DNA of 64,000 nucleotides from Streptomyces sp. VRA16 Mangrove soil (lineage in GTDB: Bacteria; Actinomycetota; Actinomycetes; Streptomycetales; Streptomycetaceae): assembly GCF_017377775.1 (NCBI RefSeq), contig NZ_JAFVLN010000006.1, positions 62,001 to 126,000 of the forward strand, read 5' to 3'. The notes beneath the pieces were generated by a model. That model saw nothing but the letters and a program-made list of their open reading frames with translations, searched no databases and was not told the DNA's origin. Positions 52,605 to 61,583 of the stretch are shown piece by piece. Positions within the stretch are counted from its first letter, which is position 1. Each line of letters opens with the position of its first letter. The position numbers and the translations under genes are program-made.

Positions 52605-54254
52605 CGGCCGCGGCGACGGCGACGACTCCCAGTCCGAACCGATCCGGTACGTGCCGGGAGCCGCCGCCACCAGCTCCGTGAACTCGCCCGCGCGCTGCGG
52701 CCGCACCTTCAGACAGCCGCCCGCCGTCTCCGGCTTCAGCCAGGGCGAGTACGCGACCCGCAGCGTCGCCGTGCCCGCCCGGGTGAAGCGGACGGTGACC
52801 CGCGCGCCGTCCGAGCGGACGACGGTCGCGGGCGCGGAGACCAGCGGCACCGCGTTCCGCACCCGGTAGACATGCCAGTGCGGGTCGCGCCACACCGGCT
52901 CCAGATAGACGGGCCCGGAGCGCACGAACGCGGCCTCCTGCTCGGCGAACCCGTCCGGCTTGCCCTCCGGCAGCACCACGAGGCCGACCGCCCACCGGTC
53001 CAGCCAGGCCCGGTAGGTGGCCGCGGAGAACGTGCCGTCGTAGAAGAGCCGCCCGCGCTCGATGTCCAGCTGCCGGTTCCAGCCGCGCGCCATGTTCACG
53101 TACGGGGCGAGCGCCGTCGCCTCCCGGTGGTTGCGGGCCGGGATCACCTCGACGCGCGTGCGGTCGGCGCCGAGCCGCTCCAGCTCCCGTACGACACCGT
53201 GGGTCCGGGCGGCCCAGGTCGGCACGGTCGTGGACACCCGCAGATCGTCGACCGTCTTCTGCACCAGCCACGCCGAGGACAGCACGAGGGCGACGGCGAG
53301 CACGGCCGCCTTCACGCGCGCGTGCCCGCGGACGTCCAGGAGGGCCGCCAACAGGACTGCGGGCGCGGCCAGTTCGGCCAGGCGCTCCACGTTCGTGCCG
53401 ATGGGGGAGGGGACGAGATACGTGACCACGGTGCCGGCCGCGTACACGCAGGCGGACCAGCGGGCCACGCGCCAGCGCCGCGGCCCCGCCACCGCCAGCG
53501 CGAGCGAGAACACCACCGGCGGCCAGATCCGGTCCATCGGCATCAACTGCTCGCCCTTGAAGGGGAACAGCAGTGTCGTCGCGCCGACCACCAGGGCGGG
53601 CGGCGCCATCTGGGCGGCGGCCCGCCGCCAGTCCCGTACGCACAGCCATCCGGCGCCGACGACGGCGAGAAAGAGACCCGCCACCGGAGACGCCGTCGTG
53701 GCGAGCGCCGCGCACAGCATCGCCACCGCGTACCGGGGGCGCTCGCCGGTGAGCGCCACGCAGGCGCCCAGCCCGAACGCCGTCCCCAGTGCGAACGTCG
53801 TGCGCCCCGACGCCACGTTGCACCACAGTGCGAGCGAGAGCAGCACGGCGGGCGGCAGCGGTCGGGCGATGCCCGTGCGCACCACCAGGACCGCGCCCAG
53901 CCAGGCGGCGGCCAGCCCGGACACCACGGTGACCGGCCGCACCCCCAACTCGGCCATCAGATAAGGGGAGATGAGCGAATAGTTGGCGGTGTGCATCCCG
54001 CCGTACCAGAACAGGTTGTACGCCGATGCCCCGTGGTCGGCGGCGAACCGGGCCCAGGCCTCCTGGGCGGCGAGGTCGCCGCCGCCGGTCGCGAGGAACA
54101 GCGCCCACACGGCGTACAGCGGCAGGGTGGGCACGGTCGCGAGCAGCGGGGTGCGGTGGCGTGCGGCAAGGGTGGGGCGGCGGCGTGCGAGGGGCAGGTC
54201 GACCGTGGCCACGAGTACCGATCCGTTCCGTTGCGGGATGCTGGGCTCCGGCAT
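52578..54254 (-). CDS. Polytopic membrane protein of unknown function
   Basis: The 558-residue product has about eight to ten membrane segments from 38 to 300 (PLYAVWALFLATGGG, YLMAELGVRPVTVVSGLAAAWLGA). A large outer domain follows from about 310, with a beta-rich C terminus. The layout resembles membrane glycosyltransferases or related integral proteins, but no clear catalytic motif is seen. The start ATG at 54254 has a weak ribosome site, and a GTG at 54212 is possible. Its 3' end overlaps the transglycosylase by 27 bp. It lies between the mce operon and the P450 gene. Confidence 0.75.
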   Translation of the reverse strand: MPEPSIPQRNGSVLVATVDLPLARRRPTLAARHRTPLLATVPTLPLYAVWALFLATGGGDLAAQEAWARFAADHGASAYNLFWYGGMHTANYSLISPYLMAELGVRPVTVVSGLAAAWLGAVLVVRTGIARPLPPAVLLSLALWCNVASGRTTFALGTAFGLGACVALTGERPRYAVAMLCAALATTASPVAGLFLAVVGAGWLCVRDWRRAAAQMAPPALVVGATTLLFPFKGEQLMPMDRIWPPVVFSLALAVAGPRRWRVARWSACVYAAGTVVTYLVPSPIGTNVERLAELAAPAVLLAALLDVRGHARVKAAVLAVALVLSSAWLVQKTVDDLRVSTTVPTWAARTHGVVRELERLGADRTRVEVIPARNHREATALAPYVNMARGWNRQLDIERGRLFYDGTFSAATYRAWLDRWAVGLVVLPEGKPDGFAEQEAAFVRSGPVYLEPVWRDPHWHVYRVRNAVPLVSAPATVVRSDGARVTVRFTRAGTATLRVAYSPWLKPETAGGCLKVRPQRAGEFTELVAAAPGTYRIGSDWESSPSPRPSGAGCRAG

Positions 54255-54320
54255 GTTTCACGGAGGAAGACGCCGGACGCAACGGAAGTGTTGTCGCAAG
54301 GGAACGGATCGGGCCGGATT

Positions 54321-55574
54321 TCATCCCTTCGCGGGCGCGGCCACCTGGAGTTCCTTGACCCCGTTGAGCCAGGCGGCCCGCAGTCGGCGCGGGTCGCCGG
54401 CGAGCCGCAGCTCGGGCATGGCGTCCGCGATCGCGTGGAAGATCAGGTCGATCTCCAGGACCGCGAGCGACTTGCCGAGGCAGAAGTGCGGTCCGCCGCC
54501 GCCGAAGCCGAGGTGCGGGTTGGGGTCGCGGGTGATGTCGAAGACGTCGGGGTCGGTGAAGACCTCCGGGTCGTGGTTGGCGGAGGAGTAGAAGATGCCG
54601 ACCCGGTCGCCCGCCTTGATCTTCTGGCCGCCGAGCTCGGTGTCCTGGGTGGCGGTGCGCTGGAAGGAGACGACGGGCGTCGCCCAGCGCACGATCTCCT
54701 CGGCCGTGGTCGACGGGCGCTCCCGCTTGTACAGCTCCCACTGGTCGGGGTGGGTGAGGAAGGCGTGCATGCCGTGGGTGATGGCGTTGCGGGTCGTCTC
54801 GTTGCCGGCGACGGCGAGCAGGATGACGAAGAAGCCGAACTCGTCGGAGGACAGGTTCCCCTCGTCCTCGGCGGCCACCAGTTGACTGACGATGTCCTTG
54901 GCCGGGCACTGCTTGCGGTCGGCCGCGAGGTTCATCGCGTACGACACGATCTCCATGGCGGCCTCGGCGCCGATCTCCTCCGTGATCGCGTACTCCGGAT
55001 CGTCGTACGCCACCATCTTGTTGGACCAGTCGAAGACCCGTGCCCGGTCGTCCTGCGCGATGCCGATGAGTTCGGCGATGGCCTGCAGCGGCAGCTCGAC
55101 GGCGACGTTGGTGACGAAGTCGAACGACCCGTCGGGACCGGCCTGTTCGAGCGCCTTGGCCACGATGTCGCGGGCGCGGCTGCGCAGCGCGTCCTCCAGG
55201 GAGCGGATGGCGCGCGGGGTGAAGCCGCGCTGCACGATCTGGCGCACCCGGGTGTGCTCCGGCGGGTCCATGTTCAGCATGATCAGCCGCTGGACGTCGA
55301 TCTGGTCGCGCTGGATCGACTCGTTGAACCGGATCACCGCGGTGTTGAGGTTCGAGGAGAAGAGCTCCGGGTGCGTGGAGACGTACTTGACGTCGGCGTG
55401 CCGGGTCACCGCCCAGTAGCCCTCGTCGTCGAAGCCGGAGATGCCGCGCCGCTGCGGGATCCAGCGGACCGGCTCGGCCTGCCGCAACTCGGCGAACTCC
55501 GGGTAGGGAACACGCTCTTGGAGCAGATCGGGGTCCGTGAAGTCGAACCCGTCGGGCAGCGCGGGGCACGGCAT
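54321..55574 (-). CDS. cyp125: CYP125-like cytochrome P450 (steroid C26-monooxygenase)
   Basis: The 417-residue product has strong CYP125 features: FDFTDPDLLQERVP at the start, MLNMDPPEHTRVRQIVQRGFTPRA, the oxygen-binding AGNET at 256-260, ExxR at 293-296, and heme loop FGGGGPHFCLG with Cys365. In M. tuberculosis CYP125 oxidises the C26/27 methyl of cholesterol. ATG at 55574 is preceded by TGGAG at good spacing. It is divergent from a FadA5-like thiolase, the same pairing as Rv3545c/Rv3546. KstR-like boxes lie between. Steroid use by this host is an inference. Confidence 0.92.
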   Translation of the reverse strand: MPCPALPDGFDFTDPDLLQERVPYPEFAELRQAEPVRWIPQRRGISGFDDEGYWAVTRHADVKYVSTHPELFSSNLNTAVIRFNESIQRDQIDVQRLIMLNMDPPEHTRVRQIVQRGFTPRAIRSLEDALRSRARDIVAKALEQAGPDGSFDFVTNVAVELPLQAIAELIGIAQDDRARVFDWSNKMVAYDDPEYAITEEIGAEAAMEIVSYAMNLAADRKQCPAKDIVSQLVAAEDEGNLSSDEFGFFVILLAVAGNETTRNAITHGMHAFLTHPDQWELYKRERPSTTAEEIVRWATPVVSFQRTATQDTELGGQKIKAGDRVGIFYSSANHDPEVFTDPDVFDITRDPNPHLGFGGGGPHFCLGKSLAVLEIDLIFHAIADAMPELRLAGDPRRLRAAWLNGVKELQVAAPAKG

Positions 55575-55634
55575 GGGTCACTCCAGATGCTGTCTGTCTG
55601 ACGCTCCGTCAGCTACGGCGATGGCTCGAAAGGT

Positions 55635-55648
55635 AGTAACGGGTTCTA
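55635..55648 (-). promoter_or_regulatory. KstR-like operator 1
   Basis: On the minus strand it reads TAGAACCCGTTACT. This matches TnnAACnnGTTnnA at all fixed positions but the last, with a perfect left half TAGAAC. It lies about 60 bp before the P450 start. Confidence 0.6.
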
Positions 55649-55743
55649 GAAGTGGCAAGGGGCACGGGTGTGTCGGTTCCGTGTGTGGTGCTTGCACGAC
55701 CCTTGCGTACCGGGGGTAAGCGCACGGAGACTGCACTCATAAC

Positions 55744-55757
55744 TGGTACGCGTTCTA
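55744..55757 (+). promoter_or_regulatory. KstR-like operator 2
   Basis: TGGTACGCGTTCTA fits TnnAACnnGTTnnA with one change (TAC for AAC) and has the perfect half GTTCTA. It lies about 78 bp before the thiolase start. Confidence 0.6.
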
Positions 55758-55834
55758 GTTCTTGCACCCGCCCCTTGCGACCGTGCCGGTTCTGGGTTCC
55801 ATCCGTCCGGGATTGCGTGGAGAGGACGACTGTC

Positions 55835-57004
55835 ATGGCAGCCGAGCCCGTCATCGTCGAAGCCGTACGTACCCCGATCGGCAAGCGCGGCGGCGCGCTC
55901 GCCAATCTCCACCCCGCGTATCTGCTGGGGGAGACGTACCGTGAACTCCTCGGCCGCACCGGCATCAAGGCGGACTGCGTCGAGCAGATCGTCGGCGGCA
56001 CGGTGACGCACGCGGGCGAGCAGTCCATGAATCCGGCGCGCACGGCGTGGCTCACGATGGGGCTGCCCTACGAGACCGCGGCCACCACCGTGGACTGTCA
56101 GTGCGGCTCCTCGCAGCAGGCCTCGCACATGACCGCCAACATGATCGCGGCGGGCGTCATCGACGTCGGTATCTCCTGCGGCGTGGAGGCGATGTCGCGG
56201 GTCCCGCTCGGCTCCGGCTCCAAGCACGGCCCGGGAAAGCCGTTCCCCGACGAGTGGAACGTGGACCTGCCCAACCAGTTCGAGGCGGCCGAACGTATCG
56301 CGCGCCGCCGGGAGTTGACTCGGGAGAACGTCGACTCGCTCGGCCTCGTCTCGCAGGAGCGGGCCGCCGTCGCCTGGGCCGAGGAGCGCTTCAAGCGCGA
56401 GACGTTCGCCGTGCAGGTGCCGACCACGGAGGAGGAGCAGGCGGCCGGGCAGGGCATGTGGCGCCTGGTCGACCGCGACGAGGGGCTGCGCGACACGACC
56501 ATGGAGGGCCTGACGCGGCTCAAGCCGGTCATGCCGACGGCCGTCCACACGGCCGGCAACTCCTCGCAGATATCCGACGGCGCCGCCGCCATCATGTGGG
56601 CGTCCAAGCGGATGGCGCGGGCGCTGAAGCTCAAGGCCCGCGCCCGGATCGTCGCGCAGGCCCTGGTCGGCTCCGACCCGCACTTCCACCTGGACGGCCC
56701 GGTCGACGCGACGCGCGCGGTGCTCGGCAAGGCGGGCATGACGCTCAAGGACATCGACATCGTCGAGATCAACGAGGCGTTCGCGTCCGTGGTGCTGAGC
56801 TGGGCGCAGGTCTTCGAGCAGGACCTGGAGAAGGTCAATGTGAACGGCGGCGCGATCGCCCTCGGGCACCCGGTCGGCGCGACGGGCGCCCGCCTGATCA
56901 CCACCGCGCTGCACGAACTGGAGCGCAGGGACAAGGAGTTCGCGCTCATCACCATGTGCGCGGGCGGCGCGCTGGCGACCGGCACGATCATTCAGCGGCT
57001 CTAG
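55835..57004 (+). CDS. fadA5: FadA5-like thiolase
   Basis: The 389-residue product is a thiolase with nucleophile Cys90 in TVDCQCGSSQQ, GHPVG with His345, and TMCAGGALATG with Cys375. Close resemblance to FadA5 is visible in VDCQCGS, GISCGVEAMSRVPLG, DLPNQFEAAERIARRR and HTAGNSSQISDGAAA. FadA5 cleaves acetyl- or propionyl-CoA from the cholesterol side chain. ATG at 55835 follows GAGAGGAC. It is read away from the P450 gene; a longer frame upstream is not needed. The two genes together suggest a steroid side-chain segment. Confidence 0.92.
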   Translation: MAAEPVIVEAVRTPIGKRGGALANLHPAYLLGETYRELLGRTGIKADCVEQIVGGTVTHAGEQSMNPARTAWLTMGLPYETAATTVDCQCGSSQQASHMTANMIAAGVIDVGISCGVEAMSRVPLGSGSKHGPGKPFPDEWNVDLPNQFEAAERIARRRELTRENVDSLGLVSQERAAVAWAEERFKRETFAVQVPTTEEEQAAGQGMWRLVDRDEGLRDTTMEGLTRLKPVMPTAVHTAGNSSQISDGAAAIMWASKRMARALKLKARARIVAQALVGSDPHFHLDGPVDATRAVLGKAGMTLKDIDIVEINEAFASVVLSWAQVFEQDLEKVNVNGGAIALGHPVGATGARLITTALHELERRDKEFALITMCAGGALATGTIIQRL

Positions 57005-57026
57005 ATTTCGAGGAGTGCCGCAGGGA

Positions 57027-57050
57027 CGGGGTGGGCTCAAGTCCACCCCG
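57027..57050 (+). terminator. Hairpin after thiolase gene
   Basis: An 8-bp stem (57027-57034 with 57043-57050) plus a G-T pair and a short loop is followed by CCGGGCCCGGG-type GC-rich sequence. Termination is likely but not certain. Confidence 0.6.
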
Positions 57051-57105
57051 GGCCCGGGGGATGCCCGGATGTCGGCTGACGTGGGGTGATTCGTACCGTC
57101 GTGCC

Positions 57106-58362
57106 ATGACTGACGACACGAGCAACACGCTTGCATCCAGGGGCACTTCCAGGGGTACGCCGAAGGCGGCGCGGCAGGTCGCCGCCGTGGCGCTGACCCT
57201 GCTCCTCGCGGGCGCCGCCGCCGCTCCGGCGGCCGTCGCCCTCGACACCGGACATGCCCCCGTGCGGACGAGCGAGTGGGGGACGCTCGTCTCCGTCGAG
57301 CCCGTCGCGACCCTCGACCGCGCCGCGGTCACCCGCCGGCTCGCGGACGTGGACATGCCGGTGGACACGGTCCGGTACGGGGTGACCGCGTACCGCCTGA
57401 CCTACCGCACGCCCGACGCGTACGGCCGGCCGACCACCGCCACCGGCCTGTTCACCCTCCCGAACGGCGGCGCCCACCGCCCCGACCTCGTCTCCGACAC
57501 CCACGGCACGATGGTCGATCGGGACTACGCCCCGTCCGTCGCCGACGACTTCGGCCGCGTCCCGTCGTATCTGTACGCGGCCACGGGCAACGCCGTCGCC
57601 GCCTCCGACTACCTGGGCCTCGGCAAGGGCCCCGGCACCCACCCGTACATGGACACGGCCTCGTCCGTGACGGCCTCCCTCGACATGCTGCGCGCCGCCC
57701 GCGAGGCCGCGCACCGCCTCGGCCGCCCGCTCACCGGCGACGTCTACGCGACCGGGTTCTCGCAGGGCGGCCAGGTCGCGACGGCGCTCGGCAAGGCGCT
57801 CCAGGACGGCGCGGACCGCCACTTCAGGCTCCGGGCCCTCGCCCCGGTCAGCGGCCCGTACGACCTGTCGGGCCAGGAGATCCCGGCCCTGTACGACGGC
57901 CGGGTCAACGACACCAGCGGCCTGATCTACACCTCGTACTTCCTGGTCGCACAGAACCGGCTGCACGGCCTCTACAAGGACCCGTCCGAAGCCTTCCGCG
58001 CCCCGTACGCGGACCGCGTCGAGGCCCTCTACGACGGCGACCACACGGAGGAGGACATCATCAAGGCGCTCCCGGCCTCGGCCAAGGAGCTGCTGACCCC
58101 GAAGTTCTACGCCTGGCTCCGGCACCCCACGGGCGCCATGAAGGAGGCCGTCGCCGCGAACGACACGGCGTGCGCGTGGCAGCCCGACGTCCCGGTGCGC
58201 CTGTACGCGGGGGAGGCGGACACGGACGTCCCGATCGGCAACGCACGCAGCTGCGCGCGGCAGCTCGGGGGAGCGCCGGTGCTGGACCAGGGCGAGGTCG
58301 ACCACTTCGGCAGCTTCAAGAAGGCGGCGCCGAAGATCGCCCGGTGGTTCGCGGAACGCTAG
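57106..58362 (+). CDS. Secreted lipase-like alpha/beta hydrolase
   Basis: The 418-residue product has an N-terminal export segment (RQVAAVALTLLLAGAAAAPAA, about 23-44). The alpha/beta-hydrolase domain has GFSQGG at 217-222 (nucleophile Ser219), a likely acid near YAGEADTDVPI, and HFGSF near residue 400 (catalytic His). It resembles secretory lipases or prolyl-peptidase-like hydrolases of actinobacteria. ATG at 57106 has a weak ribosome site but a correct signal. Role: likely degradation of extracellular esters. Confidence 0.85.
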   Translation: MTDDTSNTLASRGTSRGTPKAARQVAAVALTLLLAGAAAAPAAVALDTGHAPVRTSEWGTLVSVEPVATLDRAAVTRRLADVDMPVDTVRYGVTAYRLTYRTPDAYGRPTTATGLFTLPNGGAHRPDLVSDTHGTMVDRDYAPSVADDFGRVPSYLYAATGNAVAASDYLGLGKGPGTHPYMDTASSVTASLDMLRAAREAAHRLGRPLTGDVYATGFSQGGQVATALGKALQDGADRHFRLRALAPVSGPYDLSGQEIPALYDGRVNDTSGLIYTSYFLVAQNRLHGLYKDPSEAFRAPYADRVEALYDGDHTEEDIIKALPASAKELLTPKFYAWLRHPTGAMKEAVAANDTACAWQPDVPVRLYAGEADTDVPIGNARSCARQLGGAPVLDQGEVDHFGSFKKAAPKIARWFAER

Positions 58363-58389
58363 GGCGTAGCCGACCTGGGGCGACAAAAA

Positions 58390-58416
58390 GAGGCGGCACC
58401 CAGAAGGTGCCGCCTC
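58390..58416. terminator. Terminator between lipase-like and transglycosylase genes
   Basis: A perfect 11-bp stem (58390-58400 with 58406-58416) is followed on the minus strand by TTTTTG. It is a typical intrinsic terminator for the transglycosylase gene and can also stop the plus-strand hydrolase transcript. Confidence 0.92.
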
Positions 58417-58429
58417 ACCGCGGTCCCGG

Positions 58430-58834
58430 TCAGTACCAGCCGTTGGCCTGCCAGTGCGCCCAGGCGCCGCAGGCGCTGCCGTAGCGCTCGTTCATGTAGT
58501 TGACGCCCCAGTTGATCTGCGTCTCGGGGTTGGTCTTCCAGTCGGATCCGGCGGACGCCATCTTGTTGGCGGGCAGCGCCTGGACCAGGCCGTAGGCGCC
58601 GGTGGAGGAGTTGGTCGCGTTCGGGTTCCAGCCGCTCTCGCGGGACACGATGTTGTCGAAGCAGGAGAACTGCGCGGAGTCCGAGATCTTCGCCTGGGCG
58701 ATCGCCTTGGCGGAGGTCGTCGCGGCCTGGGCCGGGGTCGAGGCGAAGATCATGCCGGTCGTGGCGGCGGCGAGGGTGACGCCGGCGAGGGCCTTCTTCG
58801 GAGTGGCGACGCGGCGCAGGAGCGTGGCGGACAA
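58430..58834 (-). CDS. Small secreted transglycosylase (SLT/Rpf-like fold)
   Basis: The 134-residue product has a signal peptide (about 1-37, ending AQA). A compact lysozyme-like domain has CFDNIVSRESGWNP with catalytic Glu66, GAYGLVQALPANKM, and NWGVNYMNERYGSACGAWAHWQANGWY. It cleaves glycan strands in growth or spore germination. The start is TTG at 58834, with GGAAGG upstream. The leader is long (266 bp to the next gene) and AT-rich near 58960. Regulation is unclear; I did not find a c-di-AMP riboswitch. Confidence 0.87.
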   Translation of the reverse strand: MSATLLRRVATPKKALAGVTLAAATTGMIFASTPAQAATTSAKAIAQAKISDSAQFSCFDNIVSRESGWNPNATNSSTGAYGLVQALPANKMASAGSDWKTNPETQINWGVNYMNERYGSACGAWAHWQANGWY

Positions 58835-59100
58835 AACGGAGCCTTCCGTGGGGGACAGGGAGTCGCCGGGCGCTTCGGGGCTTCCCGACGTCCGGCGACT
58901 GCTCCACAGAAACAGGACCGATGGATGAATGCAATGAGCCCCTTTACTAGTGGAAGTCGCATCTGGTTTAAATGTCCGTTATGTGGCTCAGGTCTCAATT
59001 CCCAGGTCAGAGGGGGTGCCGTCGGGTCCGCATCAAGATCCGCTTTCTACGACCGCGCCTAGTAAGTGACCTGGGTCATGTGGGGCGCTTCACGGGCGCG
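58835..59100 (-). other. Long leader/promoter region of the small transglycosylase gene
   Basis: 266 bp with an AT-rich patch (about 58955-58980) and a TGACC-TG-GGTCA inverted repeat at 59067-59078. No ydaO-type riboswitch core was seen. Nothing else can be supported. Confidence 0.5.
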
Positions 59101-59925
59101 TCAGGTGCGGGGGCCGTCGAATGTGACCTGGGCCTCGAACGCGGCCCGCCGGGTCGCCCGGCGCAGCGCCTTGAGGACGGCGCCGCCGGCGGTGAGGGTG
59201 AGGACGACGGTGAGTGCGGCCCGGCCCAGGTCCCAGCCCAGCGAGGTGGCCGTGCAGTAGGCGAGGAAGCGGGCCAGGTTGTCGCCGAGCGAGGCGTCCG
59301 GCTGGTACGCGACCGAGGACGCCAGGGCGTTCATGAAGGGCCAGCCCGCGAGGTTCATGATCGTGCCGTACGCGAACGCCGCGAGGAACCCGTACGCGGC
59401 GAGCATGACCCGCTCGCCCCGGCCGCGCAGGGAATCGGCGCCCGGCAGCAGCCCCGCGCCCATCGTGAACCAGCCCATGGAGATCATCTGGAACGGCATC
59501 CACGGCCCGACGCCGCCGGTCAGCAGCGCGGACGCGAACATGCTGAGCGAGCCGAGGACGAACCCGAACCCCGGCCCGAGCACCCGCCCGCTGAGCACCA
59601 TCAGGAAGAACATCGGCTCGATGCCGGCCGTGCCCGCTCCGATGGGCCGCAGCGCCGCGCCCGCCGCGGCGAGCACGCCGAGCATGGCGACCGCCTTCGG
59701 GCCCATCCCGGACTCCGAGATCGTCGCGGCGACCACGGCGACGAGCAGCACGAGCAGCGCGGCGAAGAGCCACGGCGCGTCCTGGGCGTGCGCGTTCACC
59801 TGCGACCCGGGCCCGGTGATCAGCGGCCAGCCGATCGCGACGACACCGACGGCGCTGACCAGCAGCAGCGCGGCCACGGACCGCGGCCCGAGCCGCACGG
59901 CGGTGACCCGGCGGTCCCCGCTCAT
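59101..59925 (-). CDS. ECF transporter S component (substrate-binding membrane subunit)
   Basis: The 274-residue product has about six to seven membrane helices. It has the S-component style segment ALRPIGAGTAGIEPMFFLMVLSGRVLGPGFGFVLGSLSMFASALLTGGVGPWMPFQMISMGWF (about 90-155), including the Ala-rich motif that contacts EcfT. The substrate, a vitamin or metal, cannot be read. ATG at 59925 overlaps the ATPase stop (ATGA). Last gene of the minus-strand ECF operon. Confidence 0.87.
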   Translation of the reverse strand: MSGDRRVTAVRLGPRSVAALLLVSAVGVVAIGWPLITGPGSQVNAHAQDAPWLFAALLVLLVAVVAATISESGMGPKAVAMLGVLAAAGAALRPIGAGTAGIEPMFFLMVLSGRVLGPGFGFVLGSLSMFASALLTGGVGPWMPFQMISMGWFTMGAGLLPGADSLRGRGERVMLAAYGFLAAFAYGTIMNLAGWPFMNALASSVAYQPDASLGDNLARFLAYCTATSLGWDLGRAALTVVLTLTAGGAVLKALRRATRRAAFEAQVTFDGPRT

Positions 59926-61583
59926 GCGAGGGCCTCCCGTACCTGGGTGACCGTGAGCCACTGCTGCGGCGCGAGGATCTTGGCGACCTGCGGCGCGAAG
60001 GACGGGGAGGAAGTGACGATCTCCGGGGTCGGCCCGTCCGCGACGATCTCGCCGTCCGCGAGGATCGCGACCCGGTGGGTCAGCTCGGCGGCCAGTTCCA
60101 CGTCGTGGGTGGCCATGACGATGGCGTGCCCGCGCCGGGACAGCCCGCGCAGGATCGTGACCAGGCGGGACTTCGCCGCGTAGTCGAGGCCGCGCGTCGG
60201 CTCGTCGAGCAGCAGCAGGGGAGGGGCCGCCGTCAGCACGATCGCCAGGGCGAGGGTGAGGCGCTGCCCCTCGGAGAGGTCGCGGGGGTGGGTGGCGTCG
60301 GCGATCCCCGGCAGCAGCTCGCCGAGCAGCGCGCGGCAGGTGCCGGGTTCGGCGTCCGCGTCCCGGTCGGCGGCGGCGCACTCGGCGGCGACGGTGTCGG
60401 CGCACAGCAGGTCCCGGGGCTCCTGCGGGACCAGGCCGACCTTGCGGATCAGGTCCCGGGGCGCGGCCTTGTGCGGCACGGCGCCGCCGACCGTGACGGA
60501 GCCGACGGTCGGCTTGATCATGCCGACGAGGGAGGAGAGCAGGGTGGACTTCCCGGCGCCGTTGCGGCCCATGAGGGCAAGGATTTCGCCGGGTGAGACG
60601 TTGAGGTCGACGGAGCGCAGGGCTTCCACGCGCCCGCGCCGGACGCCGAGCTTCGTCACGGAGGCCAGGTGGTCGGCCCCGCCAGGGGCGCGGGACCGTG
60701 ACATGTGCGGCTTTGCCGCGTGGGCGCGATCAGCCCCCACCGGCCCGCGGTCCGCAGTGGAGCCGAGAGCGGCAAGTCGCTCCCGCAGTCCCGCGGCCGA
60801 GCGCCGAGCGTCCCGCACCGTCAACGGCAACGGCGACCACCCGGCCACCCGCCCGAGCCCCACCACCGGCGGGAACACCGGCGACTCGGCCATCACGGCG
60901 GCCGGATCCCCGACGACCAGCGGCTGCCCGGCGCCGGGCAGCAGCGCGACCTGATCCGCGTACTGCACCACCCGTTCGAGCCGGTGCTCGGCCATCAGCA
61001 CCGTGGTTCCGAGATCGTGCACGAGTCGCTGCAGCACGGAGAGGACTTCCTCGGCGGCGGCGGGGTCGAGCGCGGACGTCGGCTCGTCGAGCACGAGCAC
61101 CCGGGGGTGCGGCGTGAGCACGGACCCGATCGCGACGCGCTGCTGCTGTCCGCCGGAGAGCGTGGCGATGGGCCGGTCCCGCAGATCGGCGAGGCCCAGC
61201 AGGTCCAGGGTCTCCTCGACACGGCGCCGCATGACGGGGGCGGAGAGACCCAACGACTCCATCCCGTAGGCGAGTTCGTCCTCGACGGTGTCGGTCACGA
61301 AGTGGGCGAGCGGATCCTGCCCGACCGTGCCGACGACATCGGCGAGCTCGCGCGGCTTGTGGGTACGGGTGTCGCGCCCGGCCACCGTGACCCGGCCGGC
61401 CAGGGTGCCCCCGGTGAAGTGCGGCACGAGCCCGCTCACGGCGCCGAGCAGTGTCGACTTGCCGACCCCGGACGGCCCGGCGAGCAGCATCAACTCGCCC
61501 TCGGGCACGTGCAGTTGAATGCCGCGTACGGTCGGCGCGGCGGCGCCGTCGTACGTCACGGAGACATCCTCGAACCGGATCAT
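59922..61583 (-). CDS. ECF transporter ATPase with two ABC domains in one chain
   Basis: The 553-residue product has two nucleotide-binding domains. The first has Walker A GPSGVGKS (36-43), LSGGQ (142-146) and VLVLDEPTSALDP. The second has GRNGAGKS (about 345-352), LSEGQRL and LLLLDEPTRGLD. It equals EcfA1 and EcfA2 fused. The first Gly of the second signature is replaced by Glu. The linker (about 265-320) is Ala/Arg-rich. The start at 61583 overlaps the EcfT stop. It powers uptake with EcfT and the S component. Confidence 0.92.
   Translation of the reverse strand: MIRFEDVSVTYDGAAAPTVRGIQLHVPEGELMLLAGPSGVGKSTLLGAVSGLVPHFTGGTLAGRVTVAGRDTRTHKPRELADVVGTVGQDPLAHFVTDTVEDELAYGMESLGLSAPVMRRRVEETLDLLGLADLRDRPIATLSGGQQQRVAIGSVLTPHPRVLVLDEPTSALDPAAAEEVLSVLQRLVHDLGTTVLMAEHRLERVVQYADQVALLPGAGQPLVVGDPAAVMAESPVFPPVVGLGRVAGWSPLPLTVRDARRSAAGLRERLAALGSTADRGPVGADRAHAAKPHMSRSRAPGGADHLASVTKLGVRRGRVEALRSVDLNVSPGEILALMGRNGAGKSTLLSSLVGMIKPTVGSVTVGGAVPHKAAPRDLIRKVGLVPQEPRDLLCADTVAAECAAADRDADAEPGTCRALLGELLPGIADATHPRDLSEGQRLTLALAIVLTAAPPLLLLDEPTRGLDYAAKSRLVTILRGLSRRGHAIVMATHDVELAAELTHRVAILADGEIVADGPTPEIVTSSPSFAPQVAKILAPQQWLTVTQVREALA

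Noticed and set aside
52471..55581. Minus-strand open frame of 1036 codons spanning the P450 and membrane protein genes
   Set aside because: It runs in another frame across two real genes with strong motifs, and its product is Arg/Ala/Pro-rich nonsense.
58835..59100. c-di-AMP (ydaO) riboswitch before the small transglycosylase gene
   Set aside because: I looked for the conserved GGGG-containing core on the minus strand and did not find it. A covariance search would be needed to be sure.
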